Of a stretch of 8,360 bases of DNA, positions 1 to 6,940 are shown one piece after another. Positions within the stretch are counted from its first letter, which is position 1. Each line of letters opens with the position of its first letter. The notes below the pieces were generated by a model. It saw only the letters and a list, made by a program, of their open reading frames with translations, had not been told where the DNA came from and ran no database searches. The stretch is from Clostridia bacterium (GTDB lineage Bacteria > Bacillota_A > Clostridia > Christensenellales > Aristaeellaceae): NCBI GenBank assembly GCA_017430945.1, contig JAFRMB010000111.1, forward strand, positions 1 to 8,360, read 5' to 3'. Position numbers and translations under genes: made by a program.

Positions 1-219
1 TCCCTCCAGAATCACGTCGCCGCCGTAGCCGCCGGTGTCCCGGATCTCGGTCATGCCGAAGAGGATCTTCATCAGCGTGGATTTGCCCGCACCGTTCTCG
101 CCCACAAGGCCCACGATCTCGCCCGGGTAGACATCCAGGTCGACGCCCTTGAGCGCCTGCGTGCCGAAGAAGGTCTTGGTGATATCCCTGGCTGTAAACA
201 GCGGCTGTCTGCTTTCCAT
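1..219 (-). CDS. Sugar ABC transporter ATP-binding protein, RbsA-like (N-terminal 73 residues only)
   Basis: This is the start of the nucleotide-binding subunit that powers sugar import on the cytoplasmic face of the membrane. The protein begins [17 protein letters not shown] and carries a textbook Walker A loop, GENGAGKST, near residues 40-48, preceded by the PGEIVGLV strand typical of RbsA/MglA/XylG ATPases. Those proteins usually have about 500 residues with two ATPase domains, so roughly 85% lies beyond the left window edge. I chose the ATG at 217-219 because a GAGGAGGG Shine-Dalgarno sequence precedes it on the minus strand. It starts 16 bp after the permease stop codon, so it is the third gene of the importer operon. 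The sugar-ABC assignment follows from the neighbours and Walker context; the substrate cannot be read from this fragment. Confidence 0.93.
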   Translation of the reverse strand, partial: MESRQPLFTARDITKTFFGTQALKGVDLDVYPGEIVGLVGENGAGKSTLMKILFGMTEIRDTGGYGGDVILEG

Positions 220-235
220 GTGCGACCCTCCTCTC

Positions 236-1258
236 TCACTTGCTGATGACGGTCTTGCCGTGCTCGCAGGTCAGTATGACGCAGATCAGTATGATGATGC
301 CCTGCACACCGTCGGTGATGAAAGGGCTGACGTTGCACATCAAAAGGCCGTTCTGCAGGATCGTCATGATCAGAACGCCGATCAGCGTGCGCTGCACGCC
401 GCCCTTGCCGCCGGCCAGCGCGGTGCCGCCGATGACCACGGCGGCCTGGGCCGGGAACATCTGGTTGTTGCCGATGGAGACCTGGCCGATGCCCAGCCGG
501 ATCGCGCCCAGTGCGCCGGCGACGCCGCTCATGAGGCCGCCCAGCATGAAAACGCGGATCTTCACCCAGTTGACGCTGACGCCGACCGAGCGTGGGATCG
601 CTTCGTTGGTGCCCACCGCGTATACGTGACGCCCGAAGGCGGTGTATTCCTGTATGATGTAGCAGATGATGAACATGAGCAGTGCGACCCAGGTGATAAG
701 GGGGATGCCCAGGAAGCTGGCGCCGGACGCCCACAGCATCATGGGATCGGTGATCTTCAGGACGCGCGAATGATAGGAGACGCGCGCGATGCCCTGGCAG
801 ATGTACATGAACGCGAAGGATACCATGAACGAGGGGACCCGGAGATAGACGTGGACCAGGCCGATCATCAGGCCCACCGCGACGCCGCAGAGGATCGCGA
901 GCGCCACGCCGAAGATCCCGAGGTTGAAATTGTAGACCTCGTTGGCGACGAACACGCCCGCGAGGGACCCGGCCATGCCGACCACGCCGTTGATCGACAG
1001 GTCGATGGAGCCGATCATGATGACGAAGGTCAGCCCCATCGCCACGCACAGCGGGATGGCCAGCTGTTTGAGGATCGCGACGAGGTTGCTCGGCGCGAGG
1101 AACACATTGAAGCCGCATATGCAGCTGAACACCAGGACCAGCGCGGCGAGCACCATGATCGGCGCCGTCCGCATGATCCGGTCCACCGAATTCGCCCGCC
1201 TGACCTTTTCCGCGAACTCCTCGGTGATCGTCATGTTCGCACCGCGTTCATTTGCCAT
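236..1258 (-). CDS. Sugar ABC transporter permease, RbsC-like (BPD_transp_2 family)
   Basis: This 340-residue integral membrane protein would form the channel of a CUT2 (ribose/xylose/galactose-type) importer, probably as a homodimer. Roughly nine or ten hydrophobic segments run from residue 32 to 332. The family signature GSIDLSING lies at residues 83-91, equivalent to the GxxDLSVG block of Rbs[15 protein letters not shown] at 216-229 matches the cytoplasmic coupling-loop region, and [14 protein letters not shown] at 274-287 matches the conserved C-terminal block. The length is close to the family norm of about 320-340. The first ATG is preferred over M9 because GGAG lies 9 nt upstream of it on the minus strand, while M9 has no clear Shine-Dalgarno sequence. 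It follows the binding-protein gene after a 100-bp gap containing a stem-loop and precedes the ATPase gene by 16 bp. The substrate is unknown. Confidence 0.96.
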   Translation of the reverse strand: MANERGANMTITEEFAEKVRRANSVDRIMRTAPIMVLAALVLVFSCICGFNVFLAPSNLVAILKQLAIPLCVAMGLTFVIMIGSIDLSINGVVGMAGSLAGVFVANEVYNFNLGIFGVALAILCGVAVGLMIGLVHVYLRVPSFMVSFAFMYICQGIARVSYHSRVLKITDPMMLWASGASFLGIPLITWVALLMFIICYIIQEYTAFGRHVYAVGTNEAIPRSVGVSVNWVKIRVFMLGGLMSGVAGALGAIRLGIGQVSIGNNQMFPAQAAVVIGGTALAGGKGGVQRTLIGVLIMTILQNGLLMCNVSPFITDGVQGIIILICVILTCEHGKTVISK

Positions 1259-1309
1259 TCGCTCTCACTCCATTCGATAAGGGTACAAAGGCGTCCACCG
1301 GATAGAACG

Positions 1310-1335
1310 AGGGGCTGGGGATTAACCCAGCCCCT
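1310..1335 (-). terminator. GC-rich intercistronic stem-loop between binding-protein and permease genes
   Basis: GGGGCTGGG (1311-1319) and CCCAGCCCC (1326-1334) form a perfect 9-bp stem with a 6-nt loop, extendable by one A-T pair. On the minus strand it follows the binding-protein stop by about 25 nt. The sequence after the stem (TCGTTCTATC) has only scattered T residues, so this is at best a leaky terminator. By analogy with other binding-protein-dependent importers, it more likely protects the upstream mRNA from 3' exonucleases and lowers permease and ATPase expression. The stem is seen directly; the role is inferred. Confidence 0.65.
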
Positions 1336-1358
1336 TGAGGATCCTGTCTGGTTAGAGA

Positions 1359-2447
1359 TCAATCGTCGTCCTTGCAGAAGTAGATCTCGGAGAAGTCATA
1401 GGTCGGAGCGGCGCTCATGTACTCTTCGACGTTCTCGGAGGTGATCAGCAGGGACGGGGTCGCGAAGATGCGGTAGTTCTCGGGGATCTGGGTGACATCC
1501 AGCAGCCCGGTCCACACGGCGTAGCAGATGGCCAGGGTGTAGCCGCCCTGCAGATAGCCGTTGGAGGAGATGGTGGCGGTGGCGTCGCCGTCGGCGATCG
1601 CCTGCACGATGTCGGTGTTGGCGTCGAAGCCGACGACCTTGACCACGCCCTTCTTGCCCACGGCGTCCAGCGCCTGCAGCGCGCCGGTGGCCATGCTGTC
1701 ATTGGCGCACCAGATGCCCTTGACGTCCGGGAACTTGGTCAGGTTGGTCTCGACCAGGGTCAGGGCCTCGGTGGTATCCCAGTTCGCGGTGTCGTCCAGC
1801 ACGACCTCGATGTTCGGATACTCCTCAAGCGCCTTCTTGAAGCCGGCGACACGGCCGATGGAGGCCGCGTTGGTCAGCATGCCCTCGATGCAGAACACCT
1901 GGCCCTCGCCGCCGATGGCGTCGAACAGCGCCTTGGCGGTGTTGTAGCCGCCGACGGTGTTGTCGGGAGAGGTGTGGATGACCCAGTTGTCCAGGTCCAT
2001 CGGGGAGACGTCGTCTTCCTTGTTCCAGGCAGTGCCGACATAGCCGCCGGACTCCGCCATGGCCTCAGCCAGCGCGTAGGCGATGGTGTTCTCGTTGGGG
2101 TCCGCGTAGGCGATGGCGTTGCCGTTCGCCTTGGCGGCGAAGGTGGCCATGTTCTGGACCTCGACGTTGGAGTCGCCCTGGGAATCCAGCACCTGGGTCT
2201 CATACTTCTGGCCGATGGAATCCAGGTACTCGGCGAACATGTCCATGCCGTCCTTGATGGTGGCGATGTAGGGATTCTCCAGGCCGCGCACGGAGACCGC
2301 CAGGTACAGCGTGGTGTCCAGCTTCTCCTGCGGGATCTGGGCGGGATCGATCTTGAAGGACTTCAGATTCGAGTAGTCGACCTCTGCGACAGCGGCGCAG
2401 GAGAAGACCAGCAACAGGGTCAGCAACAGTGCGACGACTTTCTTCAT
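1359..2447 (-). CDS. Sugar-binding protein of the ABC importer, RbsB-like (Peripla_BP_4 family)
   Basis: This 362-residue extracytoplasmic protein would capture the substrate and deliver it to the permease. The N-terminus is a signal sequence: MKK, a hydrophobic core at residues 4-16, then CAAVA before E22. Cleavage by signal peptidase I after A21 is plausible. C17 could be a lipoprotein cysteine, but the F at -2 of VFSC is a poor lipobox. Class-I binding-protein landmarks are NPYIATIKDGM near 58-68, GRVAGF at 198-203, ANDSMATGAL at 248-257 and VGFDAN at 272-277, as in ribose/galactose-type binding proteins. The start is set at 2447 rather than ten codons upstream because AAGGAGG (2456-2462) lies directly before it and the signal peptide then begins normally. 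It is the promoter-proximal gene, consistent with the excess of binding protein that importers need. The ligand is unknown, but linkage suggests a galactonate-related sugar or glycoside. Confidence 0.95.
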   Translation of the reverse strand: MKKVVALLLTLLLVFSCAAVAEVDYSNLKSFKIDPAQIPQEKLDTTLYLAVSVRGLENPYIATIKDGMDMFAEYLDSIGQKYETQVLDSQGDSNVEVQNMATFAAKANGNAIAYADPNENTIAYALAEAMAESGGYVGTAWNKEDDVSPMDLDNWVIHTSPDNTVGGYNTAKALFDAIGGEGQVFCIEGMLTNAASIGRVAGFKKALEEYPNIEVVLDDTANWDTTEALTLVETNLTKFPDVKGIWCANDSMATGALQALDAVGKKGVVKVVGFDANTDIVQAIADGDATATISSNGYLQGGYTLAICYAVWTGLLDVTQIPENYRIFATPSLLITSENVEEYMSAAPTYDFSEIYFCKDDD

Positions 2448-2470
2448 GGTTCTTTCCTCCTTACTTTTTA

Positions 2471-2483
2471 CCGGCATCGCCGG
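2471..2483 (-). other. Short GC hairpin in the leader just upstream of the binding-protein ribosome-binding site
   Basis: CCGGC (2471-2475) and GCCGG (2479-2483) pair around a 3-nt loop. In the minus-strand transcript the hairpin ends about 8 nt before the AAGGAGG Shine-Dalgarno sequence. It could keep the leader from covering the ribosome-binding site or stabilise the 5' end. With only five base pairs in a GC-rich genome it could also be chance. Confidence 0.35.
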
Positions 2484-2502
2484 CTGGGAACGGGTGACTG
2501 CG

Positions 2503-2530
2503 AGTTTGTATTGTTACTACATTACAAACT
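2503..2530. repeat. Inverted repeat, candidate operator of the importer operon
   Basis: AGTTTGTA (2503-2510) and TACAAACT (2523-2530) are perfect 8-bp reverse complements separated by 12 nt. A second, nested imperfect palindrome TTGTTACTACATTACAA (2511-2527; form TTGTnA-N5-TnACAA) overlaps the right arm and resembles the TTGT/ACAA half-sites common for GntR-type regulators. The element begins about 2 nt downstream of the predicted minus-strand start site, a typical repressor position. In RNA the same arms could also form a 5' stem. The repeat is seen directly; the binding protein is unknown. Confidence 0.6.
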
Positions 2531-2538
2531 ATAGGTTT

Positions 2539-2567
2539 ATTTTAACATGCTATAGTGTGAAGGTCAA
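2539..2567 (-). promoter_or_regulatory. Housekeeping-sigma promoter of the importer operon
   Basis: On the minus strand the -35 box is TTGACC (2562-2567), the spacer is exactly 17 nt and the -10 box is TAAAAT (2539-2544). Five of six bases match consensus in each box. Transcription should begin near 2532, giving a leader of about 85 nt before the binding-protein ATG. A-tracts at 2579-2611 lie upstream of the -35 box and could act as an UP-like element. Confidence 0.8.
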
Positions 2568-2740
2568 GTACAGGCGTCAAAAAACAGCATATTGCACAAA
2601 AAATCGAAAAACTTAATGTATATTCTGTATATGAAGGCTGTTGGGCACGCGATATGCGTTTCGCGATGCCGGACCTGTCCGCGTCGATCCCGGGCGCGGG
2701 CGCGGCGGGGGTGTGGCGGTGCGCATCATCGATATTGCAG

Positions 2741-2769
2741 TTGCGTTTGTCTGCCGGGCGTGCTATAAT
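2741..2769 (+). promoter_or_regulatory. Promoter of the catabolic operon (extended -10 type)
   Basis: A perfect TATAAT (2764-2769) is preceded by TG at 2761-2762, giving an extended -10 element. A weak -35, TTGCGT (2741-2746), stands at 17-nt spacing. Transcription would begin near 2776, leaving a leader of about 33 nt before the kinase ATG. The poor -35 suggests dependence on the TG motif or on an activator. Confidence 0.75.
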
Positions 2770-2808
2770 CTGAGCAGCAGACCCGGTACACGCGAGAGGA
2801 GGAGCGCT

Positions 2809-3735
2809 ATGAGACCCCGCATCCTCGTGGTCGGCAGCATGAACATGGATCTGTTCATGTACGGCCTGAACGAACTTCCCCGCTGGAGCGAATCGACGTT
2901 CGCCACAGAGTACGGATACGCGGCCGGCGGCAAGGGGGCGAACCAGGCGCTCGCGATCGCGCGTCAGGGCGCGGATTGCTATATGCTCGGGCGCGTCGGC
3001 GCGGACGACAACGGCCGGACGCTGCTGGATTCGCTGGAGCGCTCCGGCGTGCATACGGACTTCGTGGCGGTCGATCCCGAGCTTCGCACCGGCATGTCCA
3101 CGATGAACATGGGCAACGACGGACGCTATTTTTCCATCTATGTGCCGGGCGCGAACACCGCCATGCGCGTGGCGGACCTGGATGCGGCGCTCAAGGACAG
3201 CCGCTTCGACATGATCGTCATGCAGCTGGAGATGCCGCGCGAGATGGTGCGGCATATCTGCGCGCTTGGCCGGCGCACGGGCATGCCGGTGTTCCTGGAC
3301 GCGGGGCCGGCGATGGCGTTCCCCCTGGAGGCGCTGCGCGGCGCGTTCGTCATCTCCCCAAACGAGGCGGAGACGCGGGCGCTGACGGGCATCGCGCCGG
3401 ACACCGACGCGGGCATGGCCGCCGCCGCCGAGGCGATCTACCGACAGGCCAGGCCCGGATATGTGCTGCTCAAGCTGGGCGAGCGGGGCGCTTATCTGTA
3501 TTCCGACGGGGAACAAAGGCTCATCCCGGGGTACAGGGTGCAGGCGGTGGATACCACGGCGGCCGGGGACACGTTCGGGGCCGCGTTCTGCGTGCGCCGC
3601 TGCCAGGGCGCGCCTGTCCTGGAGGCGATACGGTATGCCCACGCCGCGGCGGCGATCTGCGTGACGCGCAAGGGCGGGCATCCGTCCATACCGACGGCGG
3701 AAGAGACGGAGGCGTTCTTACGCGAAAACGGCTGA
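2809..3735 (+). CDS. Ribokinase-family (PfkB) sugar kinase
   Basis: This 308-residue cytoplasmic kinase would transfer phosphate from ATP to a sugar or keto-sugar acid. It aligns with E. coli RbsK (309 residues) along its length. GSMNMD at 9-14 and GGKGAN at 40-45 supply the sugar-binding residues (N12, D14, K42, N45), and MQLE138-141 carries the glutamate equivalent to RbsK E143. DTTAAGDTF at 248-256 contains the catalytic base D254 and the anion hole; the C-terminal AHAAAAICVTRKG block is also typical. The ATG at 2809 is chosen for AGGAGG at 2797-2802 and the canonical start; in-frame sequence upstream lies over the promoter. It leads the catabolic operon. Retained ribose contacts argue for a ribose-like substrate. 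The dgoD-aldolase context argues for 2-keto-3-deoxygalactonate, which E. coli phosphorylates with the unrelated DgoK. The sequence does not settle this. Confidence 0.94.
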   Translation: MRPRILVVGSMNMDLFMYGLNELPRWSESTFATEYGYAAGGKGANQALAIARQGADCYMLGRVGADDNGRTLLDSLERSGVHTDFVAVDPELRTGMSTMNMGNDGRYFSIYVPGANTAMRVADLDAALKDSRFDMIVMQLEMPREMVRHICALGRRTGMPVFLDAGPAMAFPLEALRGAFVISPNEAETRALTGIAPDTDAGMAAAAEAIYRQARPGYVLLKLGERGAYLYSDGEQRLIPGYRVQAVDTTAAGDTFGAAFCVRRCQGAPVLEAIRYAHAAAAICVTRKGGHPSIPTAEETEAFLRENG

Positions 3736-3789
3736 TCAACGGCCGCCGGGCGGCGGCGCGACGATACTGACATGACGGAGGTATAGATT

Positions 3790-5058
3790 ATGGAAGATTT
3801 TGCCAACCGGATCCGGGCGGCGGAGCGGGAGATCCGCGAATGCCTGACCGACAGGATCATCCCCTTCTGGCTCGAGCGCAGCGTGGACGCGCAGTACGGC
3901 GGCTATCTCACGTGCTTTGACGCCGAGGGCCGATACACCGGCAACGGCACGAAGTACATCGTCACCCAGGGCCGCATGGTATGGGGCTTCAGCAATCTGC
4001 GCGAATTCGCGCGCCCGGAGGATCGCGCACGGGTCGAGCGCGCCGCGCGCCAGGGCGCGGACTTCCTGATGGACGCCTTCTGGGATCGGGACTATCAGGG
4101 CTATTACTGGCAGCTGAACCGCGACGGCAGCGTCGCAGATCCGTCCAAGCTCGTGTACGGCGAGGGTTTCGCCATCTATGCGCTCAGCGAGTTCGCCCGC
4201 GTGTACGGCGACGACCGGGCCAGGTCCTTTGCGGAGAAGGGCTTCGACCTTTTGCAGAAGTATGCCGCGGACACGCTCAGGGGCGGGTATTACGAAAACA
4301 TCGAGCGCGACTGGTCGATCTCTCCCGCCGGCGCCTACGCGGGAGACCGCAAGTCGCTGGACATCCACATGCACCTGCTGGAGACCTTCACCACGCTCTA
4401 TCTGCTGACCGGGGCGGAGGTGCACGGGCGCAAGCTGAAGGAGGTGCTCGACCTCATTTTCCGGCACATGGTCAACGCCGAAAAGGGCTACGGCTACAAC
4501 CAGTTCGACCTCGAGTTCAACCGGATCCCGGCGATCAACATCAACCGGACCTGGAACGCCGAGCGCGAGACCAGCGAGGTCGTGGAAACGCCGACGGACA
4601 CCACCTCCTACGGCCACAACGTGGAGCTGAGCTGGCTGGCGGACCTGGCGCTGCAGGCCCTGGGCTGCGATCGCGCGCCCTATGAGCCCGTGCTCCGGAG
4701 GCTGCTGGACCACGCCCTCGCGCACGGCTTCGACGATGAAAACGGCGGCGTCTATCGCGACGGTATCGCCGACGAATCCGTCGTGGTCTACGACAAGGAG
4801 TGGTGGCAGAACTTCGAGGCGCTGACCGGCTTTTTGAACGGCTATGTCCTGTACGGCGACGCGCGCTATCTCGAGGCGTTCCTGAAGACCTGGGCGTTCG
4901 ACAGGGACCGCTTCATGGACATGGAAGTGGGCGAGAGCCGCCAGCTGCTCAAGCGCGACGGCACGCCCGTCATTTCCAGCATGGGGAACCCGTGGAAGGG
5001 CATCTACCACACGGGCCGCGCCCTGGCGGAGTGCCTGCGCAGGCTGGAGAAGCTTTGA
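3790..5058 (+). CDS. AGE-superfamily sugar epimerase/isomerase, cellobiose 2-epimerase-like
   Basis: This 422-residue protein belongs to the (alpha/alpha)6-barrel N-acylglucosamine 2-epimerase superfamily, which isomerises sugars at C2 or between aldose and ketose. Landmarks are SVDAQYGGYLTCFD near 31-44, KSLDIHMHLLE at 188-198, SYGHNVELSWL from 273, KEWWQNFEAL from 336 and NPWKGIYHTGR at 400-410. H276 and H407 are 131 residues apart, the same spacing as the catalytic histidine pair of characterised cellobiose 2-epimerases as I recall them (R. marinus H259/H390). The distance from the HMHLLE helix to the YGHN motif is about 20 residues longer than in those enzymes. GGAGG at 3777-3781 fixes the start. 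It has no signal peptide, so it acts in the cytoplasm, just before a glycoside hydrolase gene. Epimerising the reducing end of an imported disaccharide is plausible; a monosaccharide aldose-ketose isomerase is the alternative. Confidence 0.92.
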   Translation: MEDFANRIRAAEREIRECLTDRIIPFWLERSVDAQYGGYLTCFDAEGRYTGNGTKYIVTQGRMVWGFSNLREFARPEDRARVERAARQGADFLMDAFWDRDYQGYYWQLNRDGSVADPSKLVYGEGFAIYALSEFARVYGDDRARSFAEKGFDLLQKYAADTLRGGYYENIERDWSISPAGAYAGDRKSLDIHMHLLETFTTLYLLTGAEVHGRKLKEVLDLIFRHMVNAEKGYGYNQFDLEFNRIPAININRTWNAERETSEVVETPTDTTSYGHNVELSWLADLALQALGCDRAPYEPVLRRLLDHALAHGFDDENGGVYRDGIADESVVVYDKEWWQNFEALTGFLNGYVLYGDARYLEAFLKTWAFDRDRFMDMEVGESRQLLKRDGTPVISSMGNPWKGIYHTGRALAECLRRLEKL

Positions 5059-5138
5059 CGCCCTCAGGCGGACGCGCGCCGCTTTTCAGGGGGCAGACGG
5101 GCCATGCCCTGGATCCGGAAGGCCCGGAGAGAGGGACC

Positions 5139-5156
5139 ATGACAGAGGGAAGGTGA
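5139..5156 (+). other. Five-codon mini-ORF overlapping the glycosidase ribosome-binding site
   Basis: ATG-ACA-GAG-GGA-AGG-TGA encodes MTEGR and stops inside the AAGGTGATC ribosome-binding site of the next gene. A purine-rich GGAGAGAGGG lies directly upstream and could recruit ribosomes. If translated, terminating ribosomes would be released about 8 nt before the glycosidase ATG and could reinitiate there. It may equally be chance. Confidence 0.3.
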
Positions 5157-5158
5157 TC
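5148..5158 (+). promoter_or_regulatory. Ribosome-binding site that decides the glycosidase start
   Basis: GGAAGGTGATC matches the extended anti-Shine-Dalgarno complement (AAGGAGGTGATC) except for a shortened core. It ends 6 nt before the ATG at 5165. The in-frame GTG at 5153 lies within this site, so it cannot be the start codon. Confidence 0.75.
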
Positions 5159-5164
5159 TTTGCG

Positions 5165-6940
5165 ATGAGACCGCTATCCACGCGCTGGGGGCGCGCGCTG
5201 GACGCCGGCCGTGTCAAGCCGGAATACCCGCGCCCGAACCTCGTGCGCGACAGCTATCTGAACCTGAACGGACCGTGGGCGTTCTGCGTCAGCGGCGCGC
5301 CCGAATGCCGCACCTTTGACCGCACCATACTGGTGCCGTTCCCGCCGGAGGCGCCGCTGTCAGGCGTGGGGCGCGTGACGCAGCCGGACGAGTACCTGCA
5401 CTACCAACGCAGCTTCCAGCTGCCCGAAGGTTTCGACCGCGGCCGCGTGCTGCTGCACTTCGGCGCGGTGGACCAGGAATGCGAGGTCTTCGTGAACGAC
5501 GTGTCGGTGGGCAGCCACAGGGGCGGCTACAATCCCTTCACGCTGGAAATCACGCAGGCGCTGCGGCCGGGCGGGAACGCGCTCCGGCTGCGCGTGCGGG
5601 ACCGCACGGAGCGCGCGCCATACGCCCGCGGCAAACAAAAGCTCGCGCGGTACGGCAAGTACGCTTCCATATTTTACACGCCCTGCAGCGGGATCTGGAA
5701 GACCGTGTGGCTGGAGAGCGTGCCGGAGCGCTACATCACCGGCCTTCGCTTCACGCCGCTGTGCGGCGCGTCGCAGGTGCGGCTGGAGGTGTGCTGCAGC
5801 GCGCCCGGCACCGCGCGCGTGTGCATCAGCTTCGAGGGGCGCGAGGTGTGGCACGGCGATGTGGAGGCCGGCATACCGGCCTGCGCCGACCTGCCGGACT
5901 TCCGATACTGGTCTCCGGAGCGGCCGGACCTCTATGACGTGACGGTCGAGTTCGGCGAGGACCGCGTGACCTCCTACTTCGGCATGCGCTGCTTCGAGCG
6001 GAAGCCGGACCGCAATGGCGTCCCGCGCTTCTATCTGAACGGAGAGCCGTTCTTCTTCAACGGGCTCCTGGATCAGGGCTACTGGCCGGAGAGCCTGCTG
6101 ACCGCGCCTTCGGACGCGGCGCTGGAATACGATATCCGCACGCTGAAGGCCATGGGCTTCAACACGCTGCGCATGCATGTGAAGGTCGAAGAGGAGCGCT
6201 TCTATCACCTGTGCGACAGGATCGGCATGGTGGTCTGGCAGGACATGCCCAACGGCGGCGGCGAATACAACATGTTCTTCGTCACGGAGCTGCCCAACGC
6301 CTACGACTGGTTCGCCCGCGGCGTCGAGGACAGCCGCTACGACTGGTTCATGCGCGAAGACACCGATGGCCGCGAGCAGTTCCTGAGGGAGCTGGACGAG
6401 ATGGTGTCCCTGCTGTACAACTACCCCTGCATCGCCCTGTGGACGCCCTTCAACGAGGGCTGGGGCCAGTTCGACGCGCAGAAGGCCACCCGGCGCATCC
6501 TGGACATCGACCGGACGCGGCTCATCAACGAGGCCTGCGGCTGGTTCGACCAGGGCGGGGGCGACCTGCACAGCATCCATAACTACACGTACAAGCTGAA
6601 GACGTCGCCGAAGCCGCCCCGCGCGGTGGCGCTCACGGAGTACGGCGGCTATTCGTGGGCGGTCGAGGGGCATACGCCGTGCGAGAAGGCGTTCGGCTAT
6701 CAGGCGTACGGCTCGCGGGAAGAGCTGACGCGGAATTACCGGCGCCTCTGGGAAGAGGAGATATACCCGAATCTGGAGAGCGGTCTCTCCGCGGCCATCT
6801 ACACGCAGGTCAGCGACATCGAGGAGGAGATCAACGGCTTTATGACCTACGACCGCGAGGTGGTCAAGCTGGACGCGTCGGTGGTGTGCGAACTGAACCG
6901 GCGGCTATACGAGGCGTTCGCGGCGCTGAGCCGCAGCTGA
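5165..6940 (+). CDS. Glycoside hydrolase family 2 protein (beta-galactosidase/beta-glucuronidase-like, cytoplasmic)
   Basis: This 591-residue retaining exo-glycosidase has the GH2 three-domain core. The N-terminal sugar-binding jelly roll covers about residues 27-186 (YLNLNGPWAF, HFGAVDQECEVFVND, GIWKTVWLE), followed by an Ig-like domain to about 285. The TIM barrel starts with FFFNGLLDQGYWPESL near 296 and contains MGFNTLRMHVKVEEERFY and VWQDMPNGGG. The acid/base is E431 in PFNEGWGQ and the likely nucleophile is E492 in LTEYGGYSW. It lacks the C-terminal domains of LacZ and the NxK motif of glucuronidases, and it has no signal peptide, so it acts on imported substrate. The ATG at 5165 is set by the preceding ribosome-binding site. 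It follows the epimerase by 106 bp and precedes dgoD by 52 bp. Beta-galactoside cleavage is the natural guess from dgoD, but GH2 also holds mannosidases, glucuronidases and arabinosidases. Confidence 0.95.
   Translation: MRPLSTRWGRALDAGRVKPEYPRPNLVRDSYLNLNGPWAFCVSGAPECRTFDRTILVPFPPEAPLSGVGRVTQPDEYLHYQRSFQLPEGFDRGRVLLHFGAVDQECEVFVNDVSVGSHRGGYNPFTLEITQALRPGGNALRLRVRDRTERAPYARGKQKLARYGKYASIFYTPCSGIWKTVWLESVPERYITGLRFTPLCGASQVRLEVCCSAPGTARVCISFEGREVWHGDVEAGIPACADLPDFRYWSPERPDLYDVTVEFGEDRVTSYFGMRCFERKPDRNGVPRFYLNGEPFFFNGLLDQGYWPESLLTAPSDAALEYDIRTLKAMGFNTLRMHVKVEEERFYHLCDRIGMVVWQDMPNGGGEYNMFFVTELPNAYDWFARGVEDSRYDWFMREDTDGREQFLRELDEMVSLLYNYPCIALWTPFNEGWGQFDAQKATRRILDIDRTRLINEACGWFDQGGGDLHSIHNYTYKLKTSPKPPRAVALTEYGGYSWAVEGHTPCEKAFGYQAYGSREELTRNYRRLWEEEIYPNLESGLSAAIYTQVSDIEEEINGFMTYDREVVKLDASVVCELNRRLYEAFAALSRS

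Larger units (their letters stand above)
2448..2808. other. Divergent intergenic control region (361 bp, no gene)
   Basis: This segment separates the two operons and holds both promoters. From 2510 to 2640 it is strikingly A+T rich against a G+C-rich surrounding, with A-tracts at 2579-2584, 2598-2603 and 2607-2611 lying upstream of the minus-strand -35 box. From 2641 to 2760 it returns to high G+C; a small inverted repeat CGCGA-8-TCGCG is at 2648-2665. Reading frames crossing it have no ribosome-binding site or family similarity and look like extensions of the flanking genes. No riboswitch class was recognised. Confidence 0.85.

Noticed and set aside
149..1444. Long plus-strand frame (431 codons) opposite the permease and binding-protein genes
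   Set aside because: It is antisense to two clear genes, is rich in H, D, R and A as expected of complementary-strand reading, has no family motif and no ribosome-binding site.
2448..2532. Riboswitch in the importer leader
   Set aside because: The leader is about 85 nt with two simple stems and no conserved riboswitch core that I recognise.
2592..2631. Possible second plus-strand promoter (TTGCAC with TATATT or TGTATA)
   Set aside because: The spacings are wrong (21 nt for TATATT) or the -35 match is poor; the TATAAT at 2764 is far better placed.
3742..3757. GC hairpin GCCGCC-GGGC-GGCGGC between the kinase and epimerase genes
   Set aside because: Only six pairs, no U-tract, and such runs are expected by chance at this base composition; it is unlikely to be a terminator inside the operon.
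3736..5010. Minus-strand frame of 424 codons
   Set aside because: It is the shadow of the epimerase gene; high third-position GC removes stop codons on the opposite strand.
5360..6673. Minus-strand frame of 437 codons opposite the glycosidase
   Set aside because: Compositionally biased shadow with no recognisable domain; the plus-strand GH2 reading has catalytic motifs throughout.
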